Source: Sphingobacterium siyangense (lineage in GTDB: Bacteria; Bacteroidota; Bacteroidia; Sphingobacteriales; Sphingobacteriaceae). From it: a stretch of 64,000 nt of DNA. The translations under genes were made by a program, and so were the position numbers. The stretch is from assembly GCF_007830445.1 (NCBI RefSeq), contig NZ_VLKR01000015.1, forward strand, positions 1 to 64,000, written 5' to 3'. Positions 55,422-62,509 of the stretch are shown one piece after another. Position 1 is the first letter of the stretch, and every line of letters starts with the position of its first letter. The notes under the pieces were generated by a model, which was not told the DNA's origin, searched no databases, and saw only the letters and a program-made list of their open reading frames with translations.

Positions 55422-55982
55422 ATGAAAAAGTATATCTATACCGTGATGTTCTTTGTAATGGGCATCACAGCAGCACAGGCACAAAGGATGCTGCCCGGAC
55501 AAAAAGGAATTGAAATCAGTACCGGAACACTGTCCGATGAAAAGCCGGCACGTAATTATTTCGTGAATGTCGGCTTGACCGTAAACGGAAAGCACGGCAA
55601 CTACCAGCTATGGGCATTGGAATATATGCACCAGTATCATCGGTACAAAGGCATAAACATTCCGCAGGAAACCTACACGGCAGAGGGCGGTTACAGCATT
55701 TACCTTTTCGGAACGCCTGTAAAAAGCGTTTCGGTAAACCTGGGGATTACCGGAGTGGTGGGTTATGAAACGGTCAACCGTGGCGAACAGCTATTATATG
55801 ACGGTGCAAAATTACCATACGATGATGAGGTCATTTACGGTGCAGGCGGCAGGATTTCCATTGAAGCCTACCTGTCCAACAGGTTTGTGCTTTTTGTACA
55901 GGGCCGTGCCAAAATGATGTGGGGAACTCCTTTGGAAAAGTTCCGCCCTGCCGCCGGAGTGGGATTAAGATTTAACCTTTAA
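55422..55982 (+). CDS. traO: TraO, outer-membrane conjugation protein
   Basis: This 186-residue protein has a signal peptide (MKKYIYTVMFFVMGITAAQA), then MLPGQKGIEISTGTLSD and an eight-stranded barrel-like pattern ending in PAAGVGLRFNL with the C-terminal aromatic/leucine signature of outer-membrane proteins. It matches TraO. It is 12 nt before traQ. Confidence 0.87.
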   Translation: MKKYIYTVMFFVMGITAAQAQRMLPGQKGIEISTGTLSDEKPARNYFVNVGLTVNGKHGNYQLWALEYMHQYHRYKGINIPQETYTAEGGYSIYLFGTPVKSVSVNLGITGVVGYETVNRGEQLLYDGAKLPYDDEVIYGAGGRISIEAYLSNRFVLFVQGRAKMMWGTPLEKFRPAAGVGLRFNL

Positions 55983-55994
55983 AAGCAAACGACA

Positions 55995-56441
55995 ATGAAA
56001 CGAATTTTTGATAACAACAGACCCCGCCTGAAATCCGTATGGGCGTTGCTGGCGGTCTTGTTAAGCGCATTTTTGTTTACGTCCTGCGACAAGGACGATT
56101 TGGAAATACAACAGAACTTTCCGTTTGAAGTAAGCGTAATGCCTGTACCTGGCGAAGTGGCAAACGGACAGACGGTGGAAATACGTATTACCATACAGCC
56201 GACAGGAAATTATGCCAATACAGCGTATTCTCTCCGCTACTTTCAGTTCGATGGTACGGGAACATTGCAGTATTACAGCGAACCGCCGTACCTGCCCAAT
56301 GATTTGTACCCGTTGGCTTCCACGCAGTTCAGGTTGTATTACACTTCCACATCAACGGTATCACAATCCTTTGACGTGTGGATTTCGGACAACTTCGGGA
56401 ATGAAAAGCAATTGAGCTTTGAGTTCAACAGTAGTGATTGA
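55995..56441 (+). CDS. traQ: TraQ (DUF3872) lipoprotein
   Basis: This 148-residue lipoprotein has a signal ending in FLFTSC (Cys31). Two beta-sandwich-like segments follow (FPFEVSVMPVPGEVANGQT and QSFDVWISDNFGNEKQLSFE). It fits DUF3872/TraQ. In CTnDOT a primase-type traP lies between traO and traQ and is absent here. A terminator follows. Confidence 0.87.
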   Translation: MKRIFDNNRPRLKSVWALLAVLLSAFLFTSCDKDDLEIQQNFPFEVSVMPVPGEVANGQTVEIRITIQPTGNYANTAYSLRYFQFDGTGTLQYYSEPPYLPNDLYPLASTQFRLYYTSTSTVSQSFDVWISDNFGNEKQLSFEFNSSD

Positions 56442-56458
56442 GTGGGATTTCAATTCGC

Positions 56459-56495
56459 AAAAACGGCTTATCCCAATGATAAGCCGTTTTTTATT
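56459..56495 (+). terminator. Terminator of the traE-traQ operon
   Basis: AAAACGGCTTAT pairs with ATAAGCCGTTTT around CCCAATG, with a T run. It lies 18 nt after the traQ stop. Confidence 0.9.
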
Positions 56496-56566
56496 TACAG
56501 CGTGTCATTTTACCGGGTTATCAATATTTCTTAAATTTATACTCGTGAAAATAAATATGTGAAAAT

Positions 56567-56851
56567 ATGGTTTCGTCATTGGTTATAGGAATAATATTTT
56601 TGGTTGCGGGCTTGGGACTTCGTTACTGGATTAACCGCCGAAAGTTTTACAGGAGAAGCGACACCGGAGCAGAGGGTTTTTCCTCTTATGAAAGTTCGGT
56701 CTTCATTAAATTTATTGAAAGGGTTGGCAAATGGATAGCTTATGCACTGATTATTTTCGGGCTACTATCTTTGTGGGTGTATTCCCGTGAGAAAAAAGAC
56801 AAGGAAAAACAGCAACAGGAAGTAAAAACCGAACAGCCTGCCCAACGCTGA
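56567..56851 (+). CDS. Small two-helix membrane protein next to tra genes
   Basis: This 94-residue protein has two hydrophobic helices (SLVIGIIFLVAGLGLRYW and WIAYALIIFGLLSLWVYSR) separated by a basic loop, and a Lys/Glu/Gln-rich tail. Close relatives in these elements are often labelled molybdenum ABC permease, which the size and lack of a permease motif do not support. It has its own terminator, so it is a separate short unit at the end of the tra region. Function unknown. Confidence 0.65.
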   Translation: MVSSLVIGIIFLVAGLGLRYWINRRKFYRRSDTGAEGFSSYESSVFIKFIERVGKWIAYALIIFGLLSLWVYSREKKDKEKQQQEVKTEQPAQR

Positions 56852-56880
56852 AACTCATTCTTCCAATGTATTCGATAAAG

Positions 56881-56911
56881 AACGGATAGCCCAAAAGGTT
56901 ATCCGTTTTTG
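56881..56911 (+). terminator. Terminator after the two-helix protein
   Basis: AACGGATAGCC pairs with GGTTATCCGTT (one G-T), with an AAAA loop and a following T run. Confidence 0.85.
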
Positions 56912-56933
56912 TTGTTTGTGCCGTAAGCAAACC

Positions 56934-56976
56934 GCCAAACACTGCCTTTCAATGTCAACGGCTGCCACAGTTAGCA
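56934..56976 (+). repeat. Promoter-less copy of the phased-GCC element at the left edge of the AraC/AKR cassette
   Basis: Units start at 56934 (GCC), 56944 (GCC), 56954 (GTC) and 56964 (GCC), and GCA at 56974 extends the register. No -7-like box lies 32 nt downstream, and the next gene is leftward. It matches the copy at 59143 over a 45-nt stretch with about five differences, 24 of them an unbroken identical run. Confidence 0.7.
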
Positions 56977-57033
56977 CATAACCCGCCATTACGCAAAACC
57001 GATTTTGGTGGCTGCCCTTTTTATGCCGGCTGG

Positions 57034-57939
57034 TCAGTTAAACGATTGTCTGAACTCCAAAGGTGTCTGGTTCGTTTTGTTCTTAAATAGTTTGCTGAAC
57101 GATTGCGGATATTCAAAGCCCAACTGATATGCGATTTCGGCAACGGATAAATTTGTCGTTGATAAAAGTTCTTTGGCTTTTTCGATGAGTTGGTTCTGGA
57201 TATGTTGTTGTGTGGTTTGCCCCGTAAGGTTTTTCAGCATATCGTTTAAATAATGGGCCGATACAAGCAACTTTTCCGAAAAATACTGAACCGTTGGTAA
57301 GCCCGATGTTTCATTTTGAAAATAAGCAACGAGCAGTTCTTCAAACTTTAAGAACAAATCATTTGACGCTTTTTTTCGTGTGATGAACTGACGATTGTAA
57401 AAACGGTTGCAATAGTTCAGTAATAAATCAATGTGGGCAACAACAACGTCTTGTGTGTAATTGTCTATCATTGCTTCGATTTCTTGTTGCAAATTATGCA
57501 CTAATCCCGAAATAACGGTTTCTTCTTTATCTGAAAGGTGTAATGCCTCATTCGCTGCATAAGAGAAAAAACCGTATTCCTTTATTCGTTTTCCCAATTC
57601 ATAGTTCTGAATAAAATCGGGGTGGAAAACCAACATCCAACCTTCAATTTTTGATGAGTTTCCTGCTTCCACCGTAAGCTTTTGTTTGGGTGCAAAAAAG
57701 GTCATTATTCCGTTGTTGTAATCATAATACTGTTGTCCGTATTTTATTGTTCCGTCAAAATTTTTCTTCAAATAAATAGTGTAGAAATTATAGACAAATG
57801 TTTGGTTTTCTTCGGAACTTAAACAGCCTATCTCATCAAAATTCACAACGCTTACCAAAGGGTGCGAAGGGCTTTTTATTTGCAAAAAAGTATGGACTTC
57901 TGAAACTGAATTCAGAACATAAATCTGATTATTTTTCAT
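57034..57939 (-). CDS. AraC-family transcription regulator
   Basis: This 301-residue protein has an N-terminal cupin-like sensing part (about 1-190) and a C-terminal two-HTH AraC domain (about 200-300; LSVAEIAYQLGFEYPQSFSKL and TPLEFRQSFN). It lies downstream of the aldo-keto reductase gene in the same direction, with a hairpin between, and most likely controls it. Typical of small reductase cassettes carried by mobile elements. Confidence 0.9.
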   Translation of the reverse strand: MKNNQIYVLNSVSEVHTFLQIKSPSHPLVSVVNFDEIGCLSSEENQTFVYNFYTIYLKKNFDGTIKYGQQYYDYNNGIMTFFAPKQKLTVEAGNSSKIEGWMLVFHPDFIQNYELGKRIKEYGFFSYAANEALHLSDKEETVISGLVHNLQQEIEAMIDNYTQDVVVAHIDLLLNYCNRFYNRQFITRKKASNDLFLKFEELLVAYFQNETSGLPTVQYFSEKLLVSAHYLNDMLKNLTGQTTQQHIQNQLIEKAKELLSTTNLSVAEIAYQLGFEYPQSFSKLFKNKTNQTPLEFRQSFN

Positions 57940-57958
57940 TGGATAAAATTAAAAAAAA

Positions 57959-57990
57959 ACAACGGATAGAAAATTGAGTTTATCCGTTGT
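57959..57990 (-). terminator. Hairpin between the reductase and AraC genes
   Basis: ACAACGGATA (57959-57968) and TATCCGTTGT (57981-57990) pair perfectly around a 12-nt loop. On the minus strand the stem is followed by a long T run, so it terminates the reductase transcript before araC. Confidence 0.8.
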
Positions 57991-57997
57991 TTTTATG

Positions 57998-59008
57998 TTA
58001 CAAATTAACACCTTTCATTCCTGCTTCATCGTATCTTGCACCTGTTTCCGTCCCCAATGGAATAATGCTTTCCAAACGGTTAAGGTCTTCTTCGGTTAAT
58101 GAAACGTAAGTTGATGCAATGTTTTCTTCAACATATTTTACTCGTTTTGTGCCGGGAATTGGTGTGTGTCCTTTGGCAATAATCCAAGCCAATGCAAGTT
58201 GTGCCGTTGTAATGTTTTTTTCGGAAGCAACTTTTTTAATTTCGTTTACCAATTCCACATTTTTGAAAAACTGTTCGCCTTGATATTTTGGAAGATGTTT
58301 TCTGAAATCATCATCGGCAAAATCTTCCTGCTTTTGAATTTCGCCACTCAAAAAGCCTCTGCCTATTGGCGAATACGCAACCAAACCAATCCCCAATTCT
58401 TTTAGCGTATTCAAAATGCCCAATTCTTCAATTTGTCTTTCAAACAATGAGTATTCGGATTGCACGGCTGTAATAGGGTGTATTTTGTGTGCTTTTTTAA
58501 TGGTTTCAGAGCCAACTTCCGAAAGCCCGATGTACTTTACTTTGCCTTCTTTTACCAATTCACTCATTGCTTCTACAGTTTCTTCAATTGGTGTGTTGGT
58601 GTCCAAACGGTGCAAATAATACAAATCAATGTAATCCGTTCCTAAATTTTTCAAGGAACGTTCAGCGGCTTTTTTGACATAACTTTTGCTACCGTTTAAA
58701 GCCCCTGCATATTGTTCGTTGTCGCCAATTTCAAAACCGAATTTTGTAGCAATAATATATTTGTCCCTATTTCCGCTAATTGCTTTTGCAATCAACCTTT
58801 CGTTAAGCAAAGGTCCATACGCTTCCGCTGTGTCCAAAAAATTACCGCCTAATTCCAATGAACGATGAATGGTAGCAATGGCTTCTCTTTCATCAGCTTG
58901 TCCATATATGTTTGTCCCAAAACCTACTGTCATACCCATACAGCCAAGTCCGATTGCAGGAACAATAAGTCCCTGACTTCCTAAATTTACTTTTTTGATG
59001 TTGCTCAT
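57998..59008 (-). CDS. Aldo/keto reductase
   Basis: This 336-residue TIM-barrel NADPH oxidoreductase carries the catalytic tetrad regions LDTAEAYGP (Asp and Tyr), KFGF (Lys) and YYLHRLD (His), and the NADPH-binding end IPGTKRVKYVEENIAS. It reduces aldehydes or quinone-like carbonyls, and the exact substrate is unknown. It belongs to the AKR11/13-like bacterial group. It pairs with the AraC regulator and is bracketed by two phased-GCC copies. Confidence 0.92.
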   Translation of the reverse strand: MSNIKKVNLGSQGLIVPAIGLGCMGMTVGFGTNIYGQADEREAIATIHRSLELGGNFLDTAEAYGPLLNERLIAKAISGNRDKYIIATKFGFEIGDNEQYAGALNGSKSYVKKAAERSLKNLGTDYIDLYYLHRLDTNTPIEETVEAMSELVKEGKVKYIGLSEVGSETIKKAHKIHPITAVQSEYSLFERQIEELGILNTLKELGIGLVAYSPIGRGFLSGEIQKQEDFADDDFRKHLPKYQGEQFFKNVELVNEIKKVASEKNITTAQLALAWIIAKGHTPIPGTKRVKYVEENIASTYVSLTEEDLNRLESIIPLGTETGARYDEAGMKGVNL

Positions 59009-59142
59009 AAAATTCTTTTTTTAATTGTTAGCGACAAAGGTCAGAATGTTACTTCTGAAAAATGTAGCCCAATCGGGGGAAGTCGTATCCAAATGATAGA
59101 TATGACAAAAATCCCTTTTTGTTATTTATAAATTAGCAAACC

Positions 59143-59212
59143 GCCAAACACTGCCTTTGAGTGCCAATGGCTGCCACATTGCGAAATCCCTAAGAAAGCC
59201 TTTCTAAATTCG
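59143..59212 (+). promoter_or_regulatory. Phased-GCC promoter of the right-end HTH pair
   Basis: GCC starts at 59143, 59153, 59163 and 59173. The -7-like box TAAATTCG starts at 59205, 32 nt after the last unit and 14 nt before the first ATG region. If the HTH proteins bind the element, the pair is autoregulated. Confidence 0.68.
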
Positions 59213-59226
59213 ACTTCCACAGAAAA

Positions 59227-59550
59227 ATGAAGCAAGCTATGGAAGTTATCGCAATACAGAAATCCGCATTGGACGGAATGACAAATGAGCTGAAAGCGCT
59301 TTTGGAACTGACCGAAAGTGCCACACGGAAATATACCCCTATTTTCAGCGAAGAGAAATGGCTGGATAACCAGGAAGTGTGTCTGATGATGAACATTACC
59401 AAACGTACATTGCAGACCTATAAGGACAAAGGTATGCTGCCTTACTCCAAATTGAACCGCAAGAATTATTACAAACGCTCGGACGTGCAGGCTTTGCTCA
59501 AAGCCGGACATCCCTACAATACCGACGACAATGGATTTACTAACGAATGA
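59227..59550 (+). CDS. HTH_17 DNA-binding protein (first of right-end pair)
   Basis: This 107-residue protein has an N-terminal helix (MKQAMEVIAIQKSALDGMTN), then the HTH block WLDNQEVCLMMNITKRTLQTY and wing LNRKNYYKRSDVQALLK. It is the same family as the pair at 19.8-20.5 kb. A later start (ATG 59239, MEVIAIQK) is possible. It overlaps the second gene by 20 nt. Confidence 0.78.
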   Translation: MKQAMEVIAIQKSALDGMTNELKALLELTESATRKYTPIFSEEKWLDNQEVCLMMNITKRTLQTYKDKGMLPYSKLNRKNYYKRSDVQALLKAGHPYNTDDNGFTNE

Positions 59551-59830
59551 TACCGAAGAAATCATCGTCCATAAGGAGATGATAACGCAATTGAGAAAGC
59601 GTATCGAAATAATCTTGAAAAATTACCGCCCTGTAATGAACGGGGAAATTTACCTGTCCGGCGAAGATGTGTGCAAGCTGTTACACATCAGTAAGCGGAC
59701 GTTACAGCAATACCGTGATGATAATATCCTGCCGTTTATACAGATTGGCGGGAAGATAATTTACAAGGAAAAGGATATTCTGACAATCCTGGAACAGAAC
59801 TACATATCCCATAATACCAACCGTATTTAA
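59531..59830 (+). CDS. HTH_17 DNA-binding protein (second of right-end pair)
   Basis: This 99-residue protein is similar in plan: YLSGEDVCKLLHISKRTLQQY for the HTH and IQIGGKIIYKEKDILTIL for the wing. It starts inside its partner, suggesting coupled synthesis and a heteromeric complex. With the left-end pair it gives the element four Xis/HTH_17 proteins. The unit probably belongs to the integrase side of the ICE, as xis genes usually do. Confidence 0.78.
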   Translation: MDLLTNDTEEIIVHKEMITQLRKRIEIILKNYRPVMNGEIYLSGEDVCKLLHISKRTLQQYRDDNILPFIQIGGKIIYKEKDILTILEQNYISHNTNRI

Positions 59831-60132
59831 GCAATTTTGGTGCGGGTTATGTTTCCTTATCGGAATGAGTTTAGTATCTTTGCTCTCTAAAAATATAGAA
59901 AATACTTAAAGTGTTTTTGCTTTAGGTTCCGCATTAGAAACTGGTAATTTTTAAAACCCCGGAACAGATAAGTAAGAACGCTCACGTCATAGGCGTGGGC
60001 GCTCACTTGTTTGGGGGTAGGCGTACCAGTGCCTTAATGCCGATAAGTGTGGTTGCCTACGCTTTCTTTATAATAGTAGTGTCCCTCACTTGTATATTTT
60101 TGTTAAGACTGTGAACTGTAAAATTATATACG
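59831..60132. other. Non-coding leader with two hairpins before the receiver gene
   Basis: 302 nt without a gene. A GC-rich insert (about 59979-60061) in otherwise AT-rich DNA contains two stem-loops, listed separately. No open frame or promoter element of the GCC type was seen here. Confidence 0.55.
59979..60061 (+). ncRNA. Structured GC-rich segment, possible leader RNA
   Basis: Stem 1 pairs CGCTCACG (59979-59986) with CGTGGGCG (59994-60001), including one G-U. Stem 2 pairs GTAGGC (60017-60022) with GCCTAC (60055-60060), plus ACCA/TGGT inside. The island stands out by base composition from its surroundings. It lies 72 nt before the receiver gene. A cis-acting leader, attenuator or small RNA is possible, and no known riboswitch was recognised. 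Confidence 0.35.
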
Positions 60133-60549
60133 ATGAAATTGGCACTAATTGATGATAATGCACGGCTTCGTGATATTACCAAAAAACAACTTGAAGATAG
60201 CGGGTACACACTGTTTTTCCAATCCGAAAACGAACAGGAGGCTATCCAAAAAATAGGAGAAAGCAACACATTACCCGATGTTTGCATCATAGAGGAAAAT
60301 TTCGGTGCGGCCAATGCCCTGCTCGGAAAGTTCCCCGATTTAAAAGTGCTTATCTCCAGCACCAATGACGACAAAAAAAGCGTTACCGATATGTTGGAAA
60401 TCGGAGTTTGGGGATATATACTGAAATACACTGACCCCGATGAGCTTTTGACTGCTGTTGTGGCATTAAGTAAAGGCAAGAAATATTTTAGCTTGGGTGT
60501 TAGTGATATAGCAACCGGATATTTCACTAAAGATAATAGCGAAGATTAA
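60133..60549 (+). CDS. Stand-alone receiver-domain protein with Glu in place of the phosphoacceptor Asp
   Basis: This 138-residue single REC domain has acidic pocket LIDDN (Asp7, Asp8), conserved LISST and the switch lysine in YILKYTD (Lys98). At the phosphorylation site DVCIIEENF, Glu54 aligns with the usual Asp. Such a change can mimic phosphorylation, so the protein may be locked in the active state. There is no output domain. It probably acts by protein contact, with the neighbouring HTH proteins as natural candidates. Convergent with the beta-propeller gene (4-nt overlap of ends). Confidence 0.8.
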   Translation: MKLALIDDNARLRDITKKQLEDSGYTLFFQSENEQEAIQKIGESNTLPDVCIIEENFGAANALLGKFPDLKVLISSTNDDKKSVTDMLEIGVWGYILKYTDPDELLTAVVALSKGKKYFSLGVSDIATGYFTKDNSED

Positions 60550-61562
60550 TTGCCCACTGGTGTATTTACCGATGTTACCCCATCAGGTCTTTCAATCGCA
60601 AGCCGTTTTATTTCTTTCCGTGTTGCCAGGTCTATTACTGAAATGTAATTGTTAGGTGTGCAGGATACAAACATCCTATTATCATTGTCGATGTAAATTC
60701 CTGCCCCTTGCCCGATATTCATCTGTTTTTCCAAATGATGGGTCTGCCTGTTGTAAAACAGCAAATCGCCTGTTTTTACACTTACTATACAAACGGTATT
60801 CCCATCGGGCGTAATTTTCAATCTGTGTAATCCTAAAACTTTTGAATTGATGTCAGCTTTAACTTTTTTATTGACCAGGTCCACAACAATAATGTGGCCG
60901 TCCGGTCGGGCTGTCCACAATTCTTTTCCGTCTGACGAAACATCAAAACCTTCTGCACCAAGTCCCACATTTATCAATGTTTGCCGCCATTCTGTTCGTG
61001 ATTTTGCATTGGGCGGCAAAACGCCTGTTGGTGGCATATAAGGCGGTATTTCTTTTTTCTCATAAATACTTACTGTTCCGCTTTCTACATTGGTGGTGTA
61101 GAAACGTTTTTCGTCTGCTGTTGCGTGAATGAGATGTGTAAAATCTTGTCCTGTTCCAAAAACTTGTTCCACTTTATTTTCATTGATGTTATACACGCCA
61201 ACGACTTTTGAACCTTGTGCCGTAAACCACAATTTGTCGTTTAGATAAACTAAACCGTGCGGAATGAAAAACGGTTTGGTGTCAATAATCTTTTCGGGTT
61301 GCAACGTTTTTAAATTAACAACTGCAATTTCGTGTCCGCTTGCATTCATCAAGGGTTTAGAAATGTATGCCAATGTTCCGTTTTCATTAGTAACAATTTC
61401 GTGCGGGTCATCGCCTACGGGAATTTTGGTAATGCTGTCGAGCGTTTGGTAATCGTAAACTACAACTGCTATTTCTCCTTTTGATAAGGCTAAAATATAA
61501 TGGTTTTGTGCAAACAAAATATTCGACATAAAAACAGTTGCGATAAAAAGAAGCTGTTTCAT
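60546..61562 (-). CDS. Secreted YncE-like seven-bladed beta-propeller protein
   Basis: This 338-residue protein has a signal peptide (MKQLLFIATVFMSNILFA) and repeated blades with DDPHEIVTNENGTLAYI, PDGHIIVVDLVNKKV, LHRLKITPDGNTVCIV and NNYISVIDLATRKEIKRL. It resembles YVTN/YncE propellers, which bind ligands or DNA and are not clearly catalytic. It overlaps the DUF3861 gene by 4 nt (ATGA), so the leftward cargo genes are an operon. Confidence 0.82.
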   Translation of the reverse strand: MKQLLFIATVFMSNILFAQNHYILALSKGEIAVVVYDYQTLDSITKIPVGDDPHEIVTNENGTLAYISKPLMNASGHEIAVVNLKTLQPEKIIDTKPFFIPHGLVYLNDKLWFTAQGSKVVGVYNINENKVEQVFGTGQDFTHLIHATADEKRFYTTNVESGTVSIYEKKEIPPYMPPTGVLPPNAKSRTEWRQTLINVGLGAEGFDVSSDGKELWTARPDGHIIVVDLVNKKVKADINSKVLGLHRLKITPDGNTVCIVSVKTGDLLFYNRQTHHLEKQMNIGQGAGIYIDNDNRMFVSCTPNNYISVIDLATRKEIKRLAIERPDGVTSVNTPVGN

Positions 61563-61855
61563 TGTTTTCCTTTTAATTTCTGCATAAATTGTTTGAATGC
61601 CGGTGCAAAATCTTCAAACAAGGGATTGTTTCTGTTCCGCATCATTACTTCACTGAATAGTTTCAACCCAACTACAAATTCGGTATTTTCGCTTTCACTG
61701 GAAAATCTGCCAGTATCTTTAGTCTGTTCCAACAATTTGAAAATATTGTCGTGATTTTCAAACTCAAATGCTAAGGACTTTCCTGAAGCCGTACCGTCTT
61801 TCAGTGCCAATTCCTGCAACTGAATTTTGTACTTATTATTTCTTTTTTCTGTCAT
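61559..61855 (-). CDS. DUF3861 protein
   Basis: This 98-residue soluble protein matches the DUF3861 pattern: an N-terminal strand region, LAFEFENHDNIFKLLEQT, VVGLKLFSEVMMRNRNNPLF and FAPAFKQFMQKLK. Function unknown. Members commonly sit with methyltransferases and oxidoreductases. It starts 6 nt after the O-methyltransferase gene ends and overlaps the propeller gene. Confidence 0.78.
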   Translation of the reverse strand: MTEKRNNKYKIQLQELALKDGTASGKSLAFEFENHDNIFKLLEQTKDTGRFSSESENTEFVVGLKLFSEVMMRNRNNPLFEDFAPAFKQFMQKLKGKQ

Positions 61856-61861
61856 TTCAGA

Positions 61862-62506
61862 TTATTTTTTATAGTGTGCAATGAGCACCTGGTCGTTAAA
61901 AGTTTTAGTAGTCACAAATTCTGCATTTAAGCCCGAAATCAATTCTACAAAGTCATTTGTTTCTGCTTTATCTATATTATCTGCAAAAACGATGGCATTG
62001 TCATTCAGTTTACTTTTTAAAAGATTGAAAACCGGCAGATACAATTCTTTTGCACCGTCCAGAAATAAGAAGTCAATTCCTGTATCAACATCGGCAAGCG
62101 TTTGCATCGCATCGCCTTGCAAAAAGGTAACGTATTCCGACAAACCTGCTTTTTCAATATTTTTTTGAGCTTGTTCTATTTTATTGGCTTCTAACTCTGT
62201 TGTGATTACAAAGCCCTGATTGTCCTTTGCTGCGGCTGCAAGATAAATGGTTGAAACACCAAAAGAGCAACCAAATTCTACAATGTTCTTTACCTTAGAA
62301 AAAGTGGCAAGAAAATAAAGCAATGAACCTTCTTCGGGCGAAACCGACATATAAGCGGTTTTGCGGAGTTCGTCGTGCTTTTTCTCTCGTTCTTCTTTGT
62401 CCGAAATGCTGTTGAGTACTTCGTATCGTGCTTTATAATTAGCTTCTGCATCAATGTGCAATGCCTCTAACAGTTCTTTTACTGGTGCTGTATGTAGCGT
62501 ATTCAT
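61862..62506 (-). CDS. O-methyltransferase (class I, COMT-like)
   Basis: This 214-residue SAM-dependent enzyme has the binding loop VEFGCSFGVSTIYLAAA (about 77-93) and the acidic ribose contact TTELEANKIEQAQ. FLFLDGAKELY carries the metal Asp, and IVFADNIDKAET holds the second metal ligands. It is the group of small O-methyltransferases acting on catechol-like or unknown small molecules. It is transcribed just after the pentapeptide gene (3 nt). Confidence 0.85.
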   Translation of the reverse strand: MNTLHTAPVKELLEALHIDAEANYKARYEVLNSISDKEEREKKHDELRKTAYMSVSPEEGSLLYFLATFSKVKNIVEFGCSFGVSTIYLAAAAKDNQGFVITTELEANKIEQAQKNIEKAGLSEYVTFLQGDAMQTLADVDTGIDFLFLDGAKELYLPVFNLLKSKLNDNAIVFADNIDKAETNDFVELISGLNAEFVTTKTFNDQVLIAHYKK

Positions 62507-62509
62507 TTT

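Noticed and set aside
56567..56851. Molybdenum ABC transporter permease
   Set aside because: 94 residues with two helices and no permease EAA motif. The label is common for relatives but not supported by the sequence.
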